Origin: Prostheceraeus crozeri
Lineage: Eukaryota; Platyhelminthes; Polycladida; Euryleptidae
DNA: 64,000 bases
Direction: 5' to 3'
NCBI GenBank assembly: GCA_907163375.1
Contig: CAJQUW010008680.1
Location: 248,001 to 312,000, forward strand
Of the stretch, positions 45,601-57,600 are shown in pieces. Positions within the stretch are counted from its first letter, which is position 1; every line of letters begins with the position of its first letter. The notes under the pieces are model-generated. The model was not told the DNA's origin. It saw nothing but the letters and a program-made list of their open reading frames with translations, and searched no databases. The position numbers were made by a program, and so were the translations under genes.

Positions 45601-48600
45601 GCGGTTCGGTACATTGAAAAATTTGTGTGATTCATTTACACGCTTAAACTGCACTTTTATTTCATTCATGCTAAGAAGCTCTCATACATCCAACAATTAC
45701 TATTTCAGAGCCGCGAATACACAACTGCGAAACATAGTCGCAATAAAAACAATGCAGAATCATAAGCAACAGCAAGCATCATTAAGAGAGCTATTATGAC
45801 CTGAAGAAAGCATGATTTCAGAAGGATGATGGAAAAATTTCATTTCGAGAACCCAGACTCCGTGTTACTCCGGGAATACAACCCTATGATCCATTACAAG
45901 ATGCCGAAATGGAAATTAGAATGCAATCGTTTAAAATGCAATTTTTCATTTAGGATTTCTGAGCGCAGATATTTTCGTATCTACAACTCCTCTTAATAAG
46001 GAGACATCGTTTTTCGTCTTCTTGAAAATCATGGATCTATTTCAAGCAGCCAATCGTATACTAGCAGTGCGAGTAGCACTTTCGAAGAATGTTTATGCGA
46101 AGCTTTGCGTCATAGAGTAGGTAGGACAGTGGTGGGCAACGCGTGGCTCGCGGGCCACTTGGTGGCCCCCCGGGACATATTGGGTGGCCCGCCACCGCTT
46201 CTCATATCTAAAGTGGCCCGCGGACATTATTTGGATCGATGATGTGAAAATGACTAACTCTGACTACGACCTTTTGGGAGGTGCATATGAGGATGAGGTA
46301 TCCTCTTTAGAATTTGCAAAACCATTAATCAACAACTAAATGAGCAATATGATGCCCCAAAAACAAAAATTCACATTCGAATCATCCAATAATGCTCCAT
46401 TCGTGATGAATGTCTTCTCGTATAGGCGCAAAATGGTCATCACCTGCGCGAGTTTATGCTAAGTTGCATGGTATTCGATGCCTTGTTCAGCATGCTTGAC
46501 TGTGTAATAAACCACACTTCAATGAACGTAGAAAGAGGCTATATCAGTTAGACCTTGACTATTCAAATGTAGGAATCCAACACACAGCCGCACTTGTTTG
46601 GTTGACATATGTTGACGTATTTATATGTAGCACGATCAACAATTGTAGCAAAATCTTGTACGGCTTTCAGGCGGATAGTTGCACTGCACTTACAGACCGT
46701 TATTTTTCGATAAAATAAGATACTGTCGGTGAATCACCAAAAAAGTCAAATTACCGTTTATTTACACAAAAGAAAAGCTTCGATGATTTGTTATAGGCCT
46801 TGAATATCTCACATGAGTTTCAGAAAGTAAATTAACCCCTTCTTTACCATGACGCATAAAAAAGTGCTTATAGAGGGCCATGACGCCCCAGGGGCGTCAT
46901 AGCTCATATTGTCGTCTACACTCATTTGTTCTTTACGGATCGCTGTCTGCTACTCGGATAAACTATTAGGCGCTCTTCAGAATGATTTCCTTCATTTAAT
47001 ACGATACGCGCGCAGTTAAACAAACACACAAACACACACTAGTGAACACAAGATGTTGTAGATAGGAAGTTAGGTAGTTAGGAATTGCTTGACGTCTTCC
47101 CTTCATCTCATGAGCTGGATGCTGATTGGTTCACAAGATAAGCTAATGATGGATGGACAGTAACATAGAGAATAAGTTGCATTCTGAACTCACATGTTTA
47201 GTGAAGCAATAATGGCTAGTTCTGAAAGACCACGTCGGCAAATACAAGTAGTACGAAGGCATGGATTCTCAAAAAGTGATGATGAGACTGATAACAGTGA
47301 GGCTGAGTTCGATGAAAGCGAAGAATCCTCGAATGATTCAAGCAGCGATGAATGCATACATCCGTTACAAGAATGAAAAGAACAGAAGTGCAGAATTCAA
47401 AGAGTTTACCCGATCATGTATCTTACGACTCATTGGAATACAATCAACAATTAGAAAAAGGCCTGGATCGGTAGGAAGACGAGTATCAGCAGACGGTGAT
47501 GCCTTTAGTTCACATGAGCCGAGTTATCCAGAAGATTCCTGCGACCGAAAAGAAGTAGAATCCGAAGAAAAGATGCAGAATTTGTTATCAAGACGGAGTG
47601 CGAAAGGATTCACGATTCCAATGTGTGCAGTGTCCAGACAAACCCGGATTGTGTGTTGATTGCTTTGGTAACTATCACCAGTAAACATGTTTTGATTATT
47701 GTTATATACATGAGCATGTACATGAAATAAACTTGATTTTTTTAACTTGAGGTAATTTTGAATTATTGTACATAAATGTAAGTATAAATAAACATTAAAC
47801 AACTAAAAGAAAGCATAATCTTGATAGAAAACAAGAGATATAAATATGATGAAAATCTTCAAATTCTTTGGTACGGGGTGGAAATTTTGAAAATTTTGAT
47901 CGGTAAAGAAGGGGTTAAGATTCCTTAATATTAAATAAATTAGCTGCGCACAATACTGCTGTATTCATTTGCATGTAAAACTTTGCTACATAATACGACC
48001 ACTTTATATGCACGCACGGTACGTACATCAGCCCATATGTGCGCTTAAAAGTACGGAACAAATGAATATTAAGCCTATGCTACTGCCTTTTATAATTGGT
48101 GGCCCGCTATCCAATTATAACTTGGTTGCCCACCACTGAGGTAGAGTGTCAACTCAAGAAATGTTAGCATACAGTGAAAAGTTTTGTATCAGAGGATTCA
48201 GTACTTTGCGGAGATTACGCTCCTGCGGTCTAAAAAATATATAATCACTTTTTTAAGGAGTTAAATTTTTAAAATTATTCCTGTGTTTATATCGACGTGG
48301 ACCCACTATACAAGTAGTATGAAACTCATTAGATGCTAACAAGTACCTCAATCAAGCGGAATTTAAGATGATTCAAGGAAATTTCTTGAACCCAATTTTA
48401 TTGCAGGTCTCATTGAGATTCTTGACTGAAATTTCAAGTTTTCAATTCAATTTTCATCGGCATGATTTCATGATTCACTAATTTTATGTTTCATTTCTTG
48501 GATCTGAATAGTAATGTGAACCGATTTATAAGTACATCTTTTAAAGTTAATTATGATATTGTCTTCGATAATGACTCTTTGCACTTTCAGTGGCAGCTAG

Positions 48601-51600
48601 CTTTTATATATGATCACGCTTAATAAAATGCTCTTATTAAAAAAGATGGAGCATTTAACCCATCAAATTGCTAATTTAACAAACTATATTACCTCTCCAA
48701 GGTTGACCTGACACGAAGGATTTGTAAAATACTATTATTCTTTCTGTATTGCTATCATGATCAGTCAAATCCGTGGTTATCTCTTCAAAAACTGAGAAAA
48801 TTCTAGCACTATGTCACATTTGGTAGTCTCAACTCGAGCTCATTCGATAAAATCGAAATTTTTATGCACATTGGGTCTTTAATTTATGCTTAGTTCCTAC
48901 TATACCCAGCATACTTACTCCACACTTTGCGTCTTTCTACTTCAAGTGATGTGAGAATCATAAAATTAAGACTAATTTCCGATGTATGTGCAAAATGCAA
49001 GTATGTGGCTTTTTCCCTTCACTAGTCAATTTACGAGTTTTTATCTCATGCATTAGACCGTCATTGTAGAAACATGCAGGCCTTGCCTTTATACTTGTAA
49101 CAAGTGAAGGAAAGAGAATGGTTTTTAAAGCGCTTCTTTGTTATTGGTCTAACATTTTCATTCACTTCCTCAAGGACATTCCGTTGTAATTTCTGGTTGC
49201 ACCATTTTACGATGTAAGCTACTTGCTTTCTGAAACAGTAGCATCATAAATAATGCATTTCTGTGACAGAAAAATAACTGTGTGGATCATTTTTGGAATC
49301 GTAGAAAAAAAGAAAAGTAACATGAATTATTTTACATGTAAGCATGTTTTCTTACTTCCGGTGCATCTCTACATATATGGCAGCAAATGCATGAACACAT
49401 GTTCGTGAGAGGCAAACTGAGTTCACCTTAGGCAGCACAGTTCGAAAGAACGCAGTCGTAGACAACATAGCTACGATTTCCTTGATAGCAGCTTTGTCAA
49501 TAACATAAAGATCATAGCATGAAAGCTTGCTAAAATACTGGAATTCTGTGCAATAAATCGTTGCTATTGGCATTTTAGACTTAAAGTATTTTTTCAGACA
49601 ATTATCCCTTCATGTTGTTTTATTCTTCAAACCTGCAATAATTTCTTGTGGAATTCTATAATCTACAGTCGTTTCTTGTTATCTATTAAATTTAATGAAC
49701 AATTACAAAGTTGACAGCAATTAGGCAAAAAGATCTCAATTTTGATTCTTCTGAAAATTTTGTCCTGCAGGTCACATGCTACTTGATGATCTTGAATGTC
49801 TTGGGAATGAGACACACTTAGGCGAATGTCCTCATTATTTCCCGTGGGGAGAACACGACTGTCATCCATACGACGAAATTGCTGGAGTCAGATGTTTCAC
49901 GAAGCCCAAGGTGGTGGATCAATATCCAAAATGGAACCCTCTCGGTGTGGAACATCCTTCTAAGAGTGAAATCATTAGAATGCAAAGGGTAATTGACTTT
50001 CTTCGTCTTCATTAGCAGCTACGGTACTTTTGAGCACGTATTGCTTGGAATTGGATGACAATTAATTCTTTGTCAATTAATTCTGAAAAGTTCACAGTTG
50101 AATATTGCCTCATGGTGCGTCATAGAGGACAGTTTCATTGAAACGGTCACCTACAGTTTAGACATCAGAGATTTCGACTACTTCTTTTAAATATTTTCCA
50201 ATTGTCAGCTAAGAAGAAAAATTGTTGCGTTTTCAGAGCCGAAGTTTTCCACCCAAAGGTGAAGCCACAGAATTAAATATTTTGTTTACCTGCTTCGGTT
50301 TGCTAGAAGTGTGATTAATACGAAATTGACGGCACATCGAGGAACCTATTAGGTGGGCAAAAAGGAATTCCTTATACCTTACAGAGATAGGAAAAAAGTC
50401 GTGCGTCGGTTGCGGATTAAAGTGAATTCCAGCAAAGAGCTTCTATTGCCAAAATTCCTTCAGATTCGAAGAATTCAGATCATTGCGCACATGTTTTCTC
50501 CATAATGTTGGCCCTTCCGATCATTATTAAAGAAAGTAGCAGGCGTACGAAAATTAGTTCACTTGATGTTTTCACATCCTCTCCTCGGCATTTCCCACTG
50601 CATAGTGCATACGCTGAATCGAATGTTACCGGACGATGTGTGTTTTGGTGTGTGCGAAGTGATATCACAGCACGCACGCATCTCTCACTAGCTCTGGTGT
50701 CCTTTGCTGACAGCTTATTGTTTGTTATTTCCAACATCAAGCGATGCACGAATTATCCATTCGAGAAGGAGCAAGTTGTCTAATTCCGTGATGTGCCATT
50801 TCGATATTAAGGTTGCATAAAATTTTTCCTTTCTAGGAAACCGAAGCGCGCGCAGATGAATCTAATTCTGTGGGTGAAGCCTACAAAACCGGATGTTGGC
50901 TAACCATTCATACAAAGCATCCAAAACTATATACCAGCAAGCTTAATCAACATAAACAAGTTCGAGCTATTCTTCGAAAGATTCATTTTCTACTTGAAAT
51001 GAATGATTGTGGAGATCACAGTTTCCGGGATTATCAAACATTAATTGCAATTTAATGGCGCTTTTCAATAAATTAATTGAAATTGGTATTCGTGAGCAAT
51101 CAATTAGTTGTAATTGATAATTCAGAGCCATCAAGTAATTGAAATTAAAAATAATATTTGCTCAAGGTGGACATTCTATATCTTTATTCTCAATTTCGGA
51201 CAGCACCACCTAAAAAAGTTTTGAGAGATGAATTATTGCGAGCCACCTTTCGTCTGATCATCATATTGCATCCTGATTACGCCTGATGATGTCTGAATGA
51301 TCAGACGAAAAGTGCCTCGCAATAATTCTGCTTTCGAAACCTTTTTAGGTGGCACTGTCCGAAATTGAGAATAAAGGTGTTAAAAGCAATGTCAATGCCG
51401 GCTTGACTAAATGGTCGTTCTATGGATGCTCAGGACTCGAGTACAGAAAACAGTCCTGTAAAACTGCTGTACAATAAATACATTTTGAAATACAGTTCTA
51501 TCACGTCTGCAACCTCGTGTTCATTGTTAAGGAAACGGCGCATCTATACTTCCCGTCAAAAGTCGTTGCACCCCTCAGAAAAATAGCGTTTTCAATGTTT

Positions 51601-54600
51601 TCATACTTTATTACGTGTATATAATAGCTTTCAGAGGTAGAAGTCGTGAATGTGGACAGATTTGTCCAACTTTAGTTACTGCAATATGTGTGGATCGCCT
51701 ATAATTTCTTCACAAAAAAAATGTAATAAGAGAATAAAAAACTGCGAAATGCTACCAATTTCCATTTTAATAGAAATGAAACGTAACATGCAAGCATACT
51801 GATACTGAACATATTTACAATTATATACATTTTATACAACAAACTCTGTATAATGTCATCAGTACCTAGTGGCACCGCCTTGAGCTGCGATCACACTATC
51901 GCAGCGTGAACGCATCGAACGAATGATACGACGAATGGAGTTCTGAGGAATACTGCACCATTCATCTTTCAGAGCAGATTTCAGATCAGCAATATTTCGA
52001 ATTTTTCGCTTTGAGATTCGCCTACCAAGCTCGTCCCACACATGTTCAATAGGATTGAGGTCGGGACTGCGACTCGGCCACTCCATGTGAGTGTAGTCAT
52101 GATTCTCGAGGTGGAGTGTCTCAAGAAGACGGCAGCGATGGGGTCGAGCATTATCGTCCTGTAGAAGGAACCCTGGACCTATAACACTGAGTCCAAAAGG
52201 AATACCAACGGTGGTCAAAATCTCACGGTACTTTTCACCGTTCACAGAACCGTTTGGCATCACAAGATCAGATTTGCCGTTCCAGGCGATAGCTGCCCAG
52301 ACCATTACTGAACCACCACCAAAACCTCGCCGCTCTTGGGTCTGTACTGCAGCTAAGTTTGCGTACCGAGTATTTCTCTTTCTCCAAACCCTCAAGCGAC
52401 CATCAGTACGACGGAGGCAGAAAACACTTTCATCAGTGAAAATTACTTGACGCCATTCTTGAAGTGCCGACCATGAGCGATGCTGTCGTGCCCATTGCAA
52501 ACGTGCAAGCTTATGACTATCGCTAAGTGGAAGAAATCTGAAAGGACGAAAGCTGTGAAGACAAGCATCATGTAGGCGTCTACTTATTGATGACTGGGAC
52601 ACTCGAACATTCCTCTCACGAAGAAGTCTCTGTAATTCTAGAATGCTTACAAACGGATTTGCTTCAGCTGTGGAAGTAATGAAAGAGCAGGAGTCTTCAG
52701 CAAGAACTGAAGGTCTGCCGGATCTGTTTCTGTCTTTCACTGAATGTGTCTCCCTATACCGTTTAATTTGACACCTAACGGTTGATTTTGGAACATTCAA
52801 ATGACTGGCAATTCGATTGTAAGACCACTTAGCATCAATACTGAGTGTGACAATACGCCACCGCTTTTCTTCGCTCAATTCACGCGTCGCCATGATTGCT
52901 GACTACGTTTGTTGACGCTTGTCCGCACTTTTATTCTTACGACCGCTTGTCACTGAATGGTGTTCACAGCTAATTAACTCCGTGTCATGACCCAAATTGT
53001 TTTTATCTAAGTGAAGCATTATAAGACATTAAACTGGAGACATTCGCTAAGAATAAACTGCCACTTAATTAGCTTGAAACTTCAAATATCTTAGGGGTGC
53101 AAAGACTTTTGACAGACTGTATAGCAATGTAAGTCTATCATAGTAATCGAACAATCATTATCAACAAATCATCTAGTTAATAAACACGACATGTCACCTC
53201 AGTAGACTTCAATTTCGTTTCAAGTAGTTCTGCACACTGGATACGGTCACCGTCAAAGCACATTTTCATATTGACTCCACTTGAAGTTTGCGATGTTTCG
53301 TTTTACTAAATTAGCTAAAATCTGAGACAGCATGACGTCTTCAATATTGCACTTGAAATAACTACAGATGAAATTTTGGAAATATTTGATAGAAACACTT
53401 TCCACGATATCTATGATCATTTCTGAAAATTCGATATTCATCCATAGAGATCTCCATGGATATCAATATGCGCAAGGCAAGCCTATAATTTTCACATCTT
53501 TTTTTACATAGCGAAAACTTAAAATGATCGCAGCAATAAACGAAGCCATCCTTGTGCTGCAACATTGAAAATTTCAGATATTATAACTTTAGTGCTAAAC
53601 CATTTAAAGCATTGCATTTTTTTGCACAGAAATTTTTCGTTTCTTACCGCAGAGTTAGTTTAGGTTATATAAAGCAAAAATCGCCATTTCGAATAAAAAA
53701 ATTGTCATTACAAAGCAAAATATGTCGATGGGAGATTTTTTAAAAGAAAGATGTGAATCTCCTATTTCTACAACATGGATGACTGCATGAATTATCATCG
53801 GGCAATTGTTAGTGACCGCTCTTTAGTGACAAACCATGGTTTCTGATTTTGAGGGAAGTGCTATGAGTGAAGATAACTTTTTCAATTTTTTTCCAATATG
53901 AATAAGCAATACAAGAAAAAAATATGTAGGATTTATTAAAGAATATCTTTTGGTCTTTCTGGCTTGCCAATTTCCGATGATCTCATTCGTTCATTGTCTC
54001 ACAAGAAAATCTGCTCTTCTACTTATAACTTTTCCAGCGAGATTTCAATATATCTTCTGTACCGTACAGAAATGAAAGCTACGGATTGTACGTGGTTGGT
54101 AGAGTTGGAGATGTGTCAGGAGCCATGTGTCCCGACGATTTTTCATTGGTTGAGGCAAATATCTTCTGTCGTCAAATTGGTCAGGGGTATGCCAAGTACA
54201 TTTACTCGGTAAGTGTTTATAAACTTGTTGCTTGTGCTTTTGCCATGTAGACATGGACCCCTGCCGCAAATCCGAGAAGTGTAAAAGAGAAACTTACAGT
54301 TTAACAAGCAGCAAAGGAAATTTTTAAAATGAACTCATTCAACATAATTTTATTCAATGTTCAAGAAGACAGAGTCAAAGCCACAAAAATGAGCAAGCAA
54401 TGCATGCATGTGTAATAATCTCTTCATTTGTCACTGCTCTATTTATTCTTCATTGTCGCAACTTCGCTTTTATTTACAACATGATGCAAGCAAGGTGTAA
54501 ATGAGTGTAATCATTATTATGTAAAAGAATCTTTGATGTAAGAATATGAAAAGTCTTGAATATCAATAAGTCACTATGGAAGAAGTAAACAGTTTTCTCT

Positions 54601-57600
54601 TTTGTACACACAATACACGATTATGTTTTTCCTTGTATGCTGACCTTGCTGTTCTGCAGTCATTGAGTTTTAATCAATGCTCTACTTACTTTATAAGCAT
54701 TACGTTTCTCATTGGTAAAAAGCTTTTGCTTAATAAATTATAATAGCAGCGTAGTGAAAGTTGTTGCTAATTTTCGACCAAATTTGACATCGCATCCATT
54801 TGAATGCAATGTTGCTTCTCTATAAACGTACAGTTCCTTTACGTGTAATGTTTAGAAGCTTCCACTTTCCATTGGTACTTTCAGGGTGTCTGCAAAGTCC
54901 TAAATGTCATAAAAGAGTTTTAAAACCCTAAAATGTCTAAACGTCCTGAACGGTCCTGAATATCATCAAAAGTCCTAAAATCCCTTTTAGATCTTGACAT
55001 TATGTTTCATAAAATCTAAGAACAAGGAACTACAAAGTGCTCGATGTTTATCATTAAAATAATAATATTTATTTCATTTTCAAGTGATGAGGCAAATGAA
55101 TATTCAAAGAAGTGACGGCTTATCTGTAGTTTTGATATGTGGCATTCGTACGGATTTTGAAATTGTGAATATAGAAACTGCTGAACATGTTTGGATATGT
55201 ATTGGAATCTCACCTTAGCAATATGATCTACAGAATTACGCTTCTAATATATTCTTGATAGATTCTTCATTTCAGCACCGGACAAGAGTAACTTTATTTA
55301 GCACTGAAATTCACGATCAAATCTGTCAAGCTCATTCAACAAATGGATTTTCCCGTGCAGGCTGCGGCATAGAATAGAATCACCATATCCTTGTATGTCG
55401 TAAACATGTCTACGACTCTTCTACTACGGCTCTGCGACTCTACTATTCTAGCGACTAAAATTGCGACTATTACAATGACACTGAGCCTTAAGCTGGGATT
55501 GATCGGTATCTGAATCTCTGAAGTGTGGCGCAAACACTGCTGAATCGAGGATGTGAGGTAGTTAGGTCCTGTTGTAATGACAAGGGACCTTTTTTTGGAG
55601 ATGCTCCATTTTCCCGCAGTGAGAGATGAGTGGTTTTCATAGACACCCTCTTTTTGCCAAATCGGCTTGTTGCATTCATATATCACATTCAGTCGGTAAC
55701 ACTTAAAAATTGATGTTTTCAACAACTTAAGTTTCAGCGCCAATGTAAGCAACTGTTCATTATCATGTTCAGCCAGACTTAGAAACATAGTACAGTCCGT
55801 TTCATAAAAAGTGGATCATCCTAAAATTTGACTAAATAAAACATAAGTATGATACAGAAAGCATTTTTCATGTTATTTCATGTCCCAAATATATTTAAAT
55901 GTCCTTATATAATCTGATAAGCTATGATACAGTAACGGTTCTTAAGAAGCTAATATTTTGTGGTCGTACCCTTATTGTCAATGACATTACCAATTCGTCT
56001 AGGCATTGATTTGGTGATATCGTTGATTTTTGACTGATCTAACTTTCTCCACTCTCTTTTTAACAGTGACGTAAGTTGTAATACGCCATCTGTAGGTAGC
56101 AGTGAACGACGAACGTTGCGTTTTAGAATACTCCATACATTTTCTATGGGATTCAGATCAGGAGAATGAGCTGGCCAAGATAATGTCCTAAGCCCTAATT
56201 GAGACTTGCATAAGTTGACTCTACTACTCCTGTGACACGTAGCATTATCATCCATAAATAACCAAGTCGATGGATCACCAAGTTGATCTGTCATTTGGCC
56301 AATGTTCATTCGTAAAACATTCACATAGCGTTCAGAATTCATGGTTCCTTGCTGTATGTGAAGTTCAGAGCTGCCATTGGTTCAAATACCAGCCCAAATC
56401 AGTAGAGTCGCACCACCTTGTACCCGGGGACGATGTAAATGTCTCGGAATTTCCTGATCAGATTTTATCCATAATCTCAATCAACCATCACTATCCTTCA
56501 GACGGACTGATGCCTCATCAGACCAGACAACCCGATCCCATTGATTTCGCCAGTGACAATGACTCATTGCCCATCTGAGACGTCTTTTTGTATGCTGATC
56601 TGATAATTCGATCTGAGAGGGCCTCTTACAGCTCTTGAAATTCGACTCAATAAGTCTTCTACGAATAGTGGACTTAGAAATGGACGAGTCTAGTGCAGCC
56701 ATCTCAGTTAACGAGAGACTTGGATCAACTTTAACAAATCTCAAAATTAGGCGGTCTCTACGTTTGGATGTTTTGCGTGGACGGCCAGAGCCCTCTTTAC
56801 GACAGAGTCGAAAATCATCATTATGCCATCGATGCACATTTGTGTAAGGGACATTTAGTCGTTTGCTTGTAGCTCGCAAAGAAAACCCTAATTCTACCAA
56901 GGCTGACACTTTGCCTTTTGTGAATGCGATCTCGTTATTGTTCATTTGTGCTTTGTATTGTTTTCAACCGGTAAGAGATAGATTTCTAGCTGAAAGCAAT
57001 CAGGAGTGCTGCCAACACCACCGCAACGAAGTCAGGAAGCTATGGAACATGAAGTCCAGTTAGTCACATGTAGCAGTTACATTATTGTTGATGAATAATG
57101 GTGCTATACTGGCTCTGATTGACCGATTTTCTTTATTTTTGTTTTGCTTGATCGCTTTTGGCTTGTAGAACAACATATAACATAACAAAGGAAACAAATG
57201 TAATTTTATAAGAGTGAGGTATGATTTTGTGTAACATTGCTAAATGAAGATCAAATTATCTACTACTTTTTTATCTATAACAGGAAAACAACTCAATATT
57301 CATGCTTGAAATTTCCAACAATGATATTAGTAAGCACAACTGACATATCTTCCAAATTTCAGAGAAATTCGTTCAAGTTTGGCGGAGTTAGACAAATTGG
57401 AAGTTAAGGCGATGTTAAAGGGTGATCCATTTTTTATGAAACAATCTGTAGTTTTACATTGACCGAAAGTCATGTTCGTAATTCTCCTTGATTTATTCGA
57501 ACTTCCCGGGATTTAAATTCAATCACTTGCTCTGTAGGTAAATTACAACATGCAATTAATTCGCTGCGTGGCGATAATTTATCTAACTTCGGTTCCAGCA

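Larger units (their letters stand above)
46127..48138. mobile_element. Non-autonomous hAT element, itself carrying a piggyBac
   Basis: Ends CAGTGGTGGGCAACGCGTGG and, inverse at the right, CAGTGGTGGGCAACC. The flanking 8 bp are AGGTAGGA (46119-46126) and AGGTAGAG (48139-48146), matching at 6 of 8 positions and lying exactly where the host repeat should read AGGTAGAG. GGCCCGC phrases recur near both ends. Without the piggyBac it is about 930 bp with no transposase. Confidence 0.88.
46115..48920 (+). mobile_element. TA-flanked repeat family, copy 3, split by a hAT element
   Basis: The left end is only a few bases (GAGTAGGTAG) and is preceded by TA. The rest continues after the hAT at 48139 (GGTAGAGTGTCAACTC) and runs to 48920 (inverse of GAGTAAGTATG). 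The interior matches copy 2 closely in order. The right TA reads CA. Confidence 0.8.

Noticed and set aside
50870-51055. Open frame after the CCACAGAATTA MITE as a possible extra LOXL exon
   Set aside because: Its start lies inside the MITE end and its duplication, it has no acceptor, and the SRCR reading frame is complete without it.
55336-55788. 150-codon open frame on the - strand beside the dead Tc1
   Set aside because: No family resemblance and no flanking signals; lies within intron 3. Length alone is not convincing.
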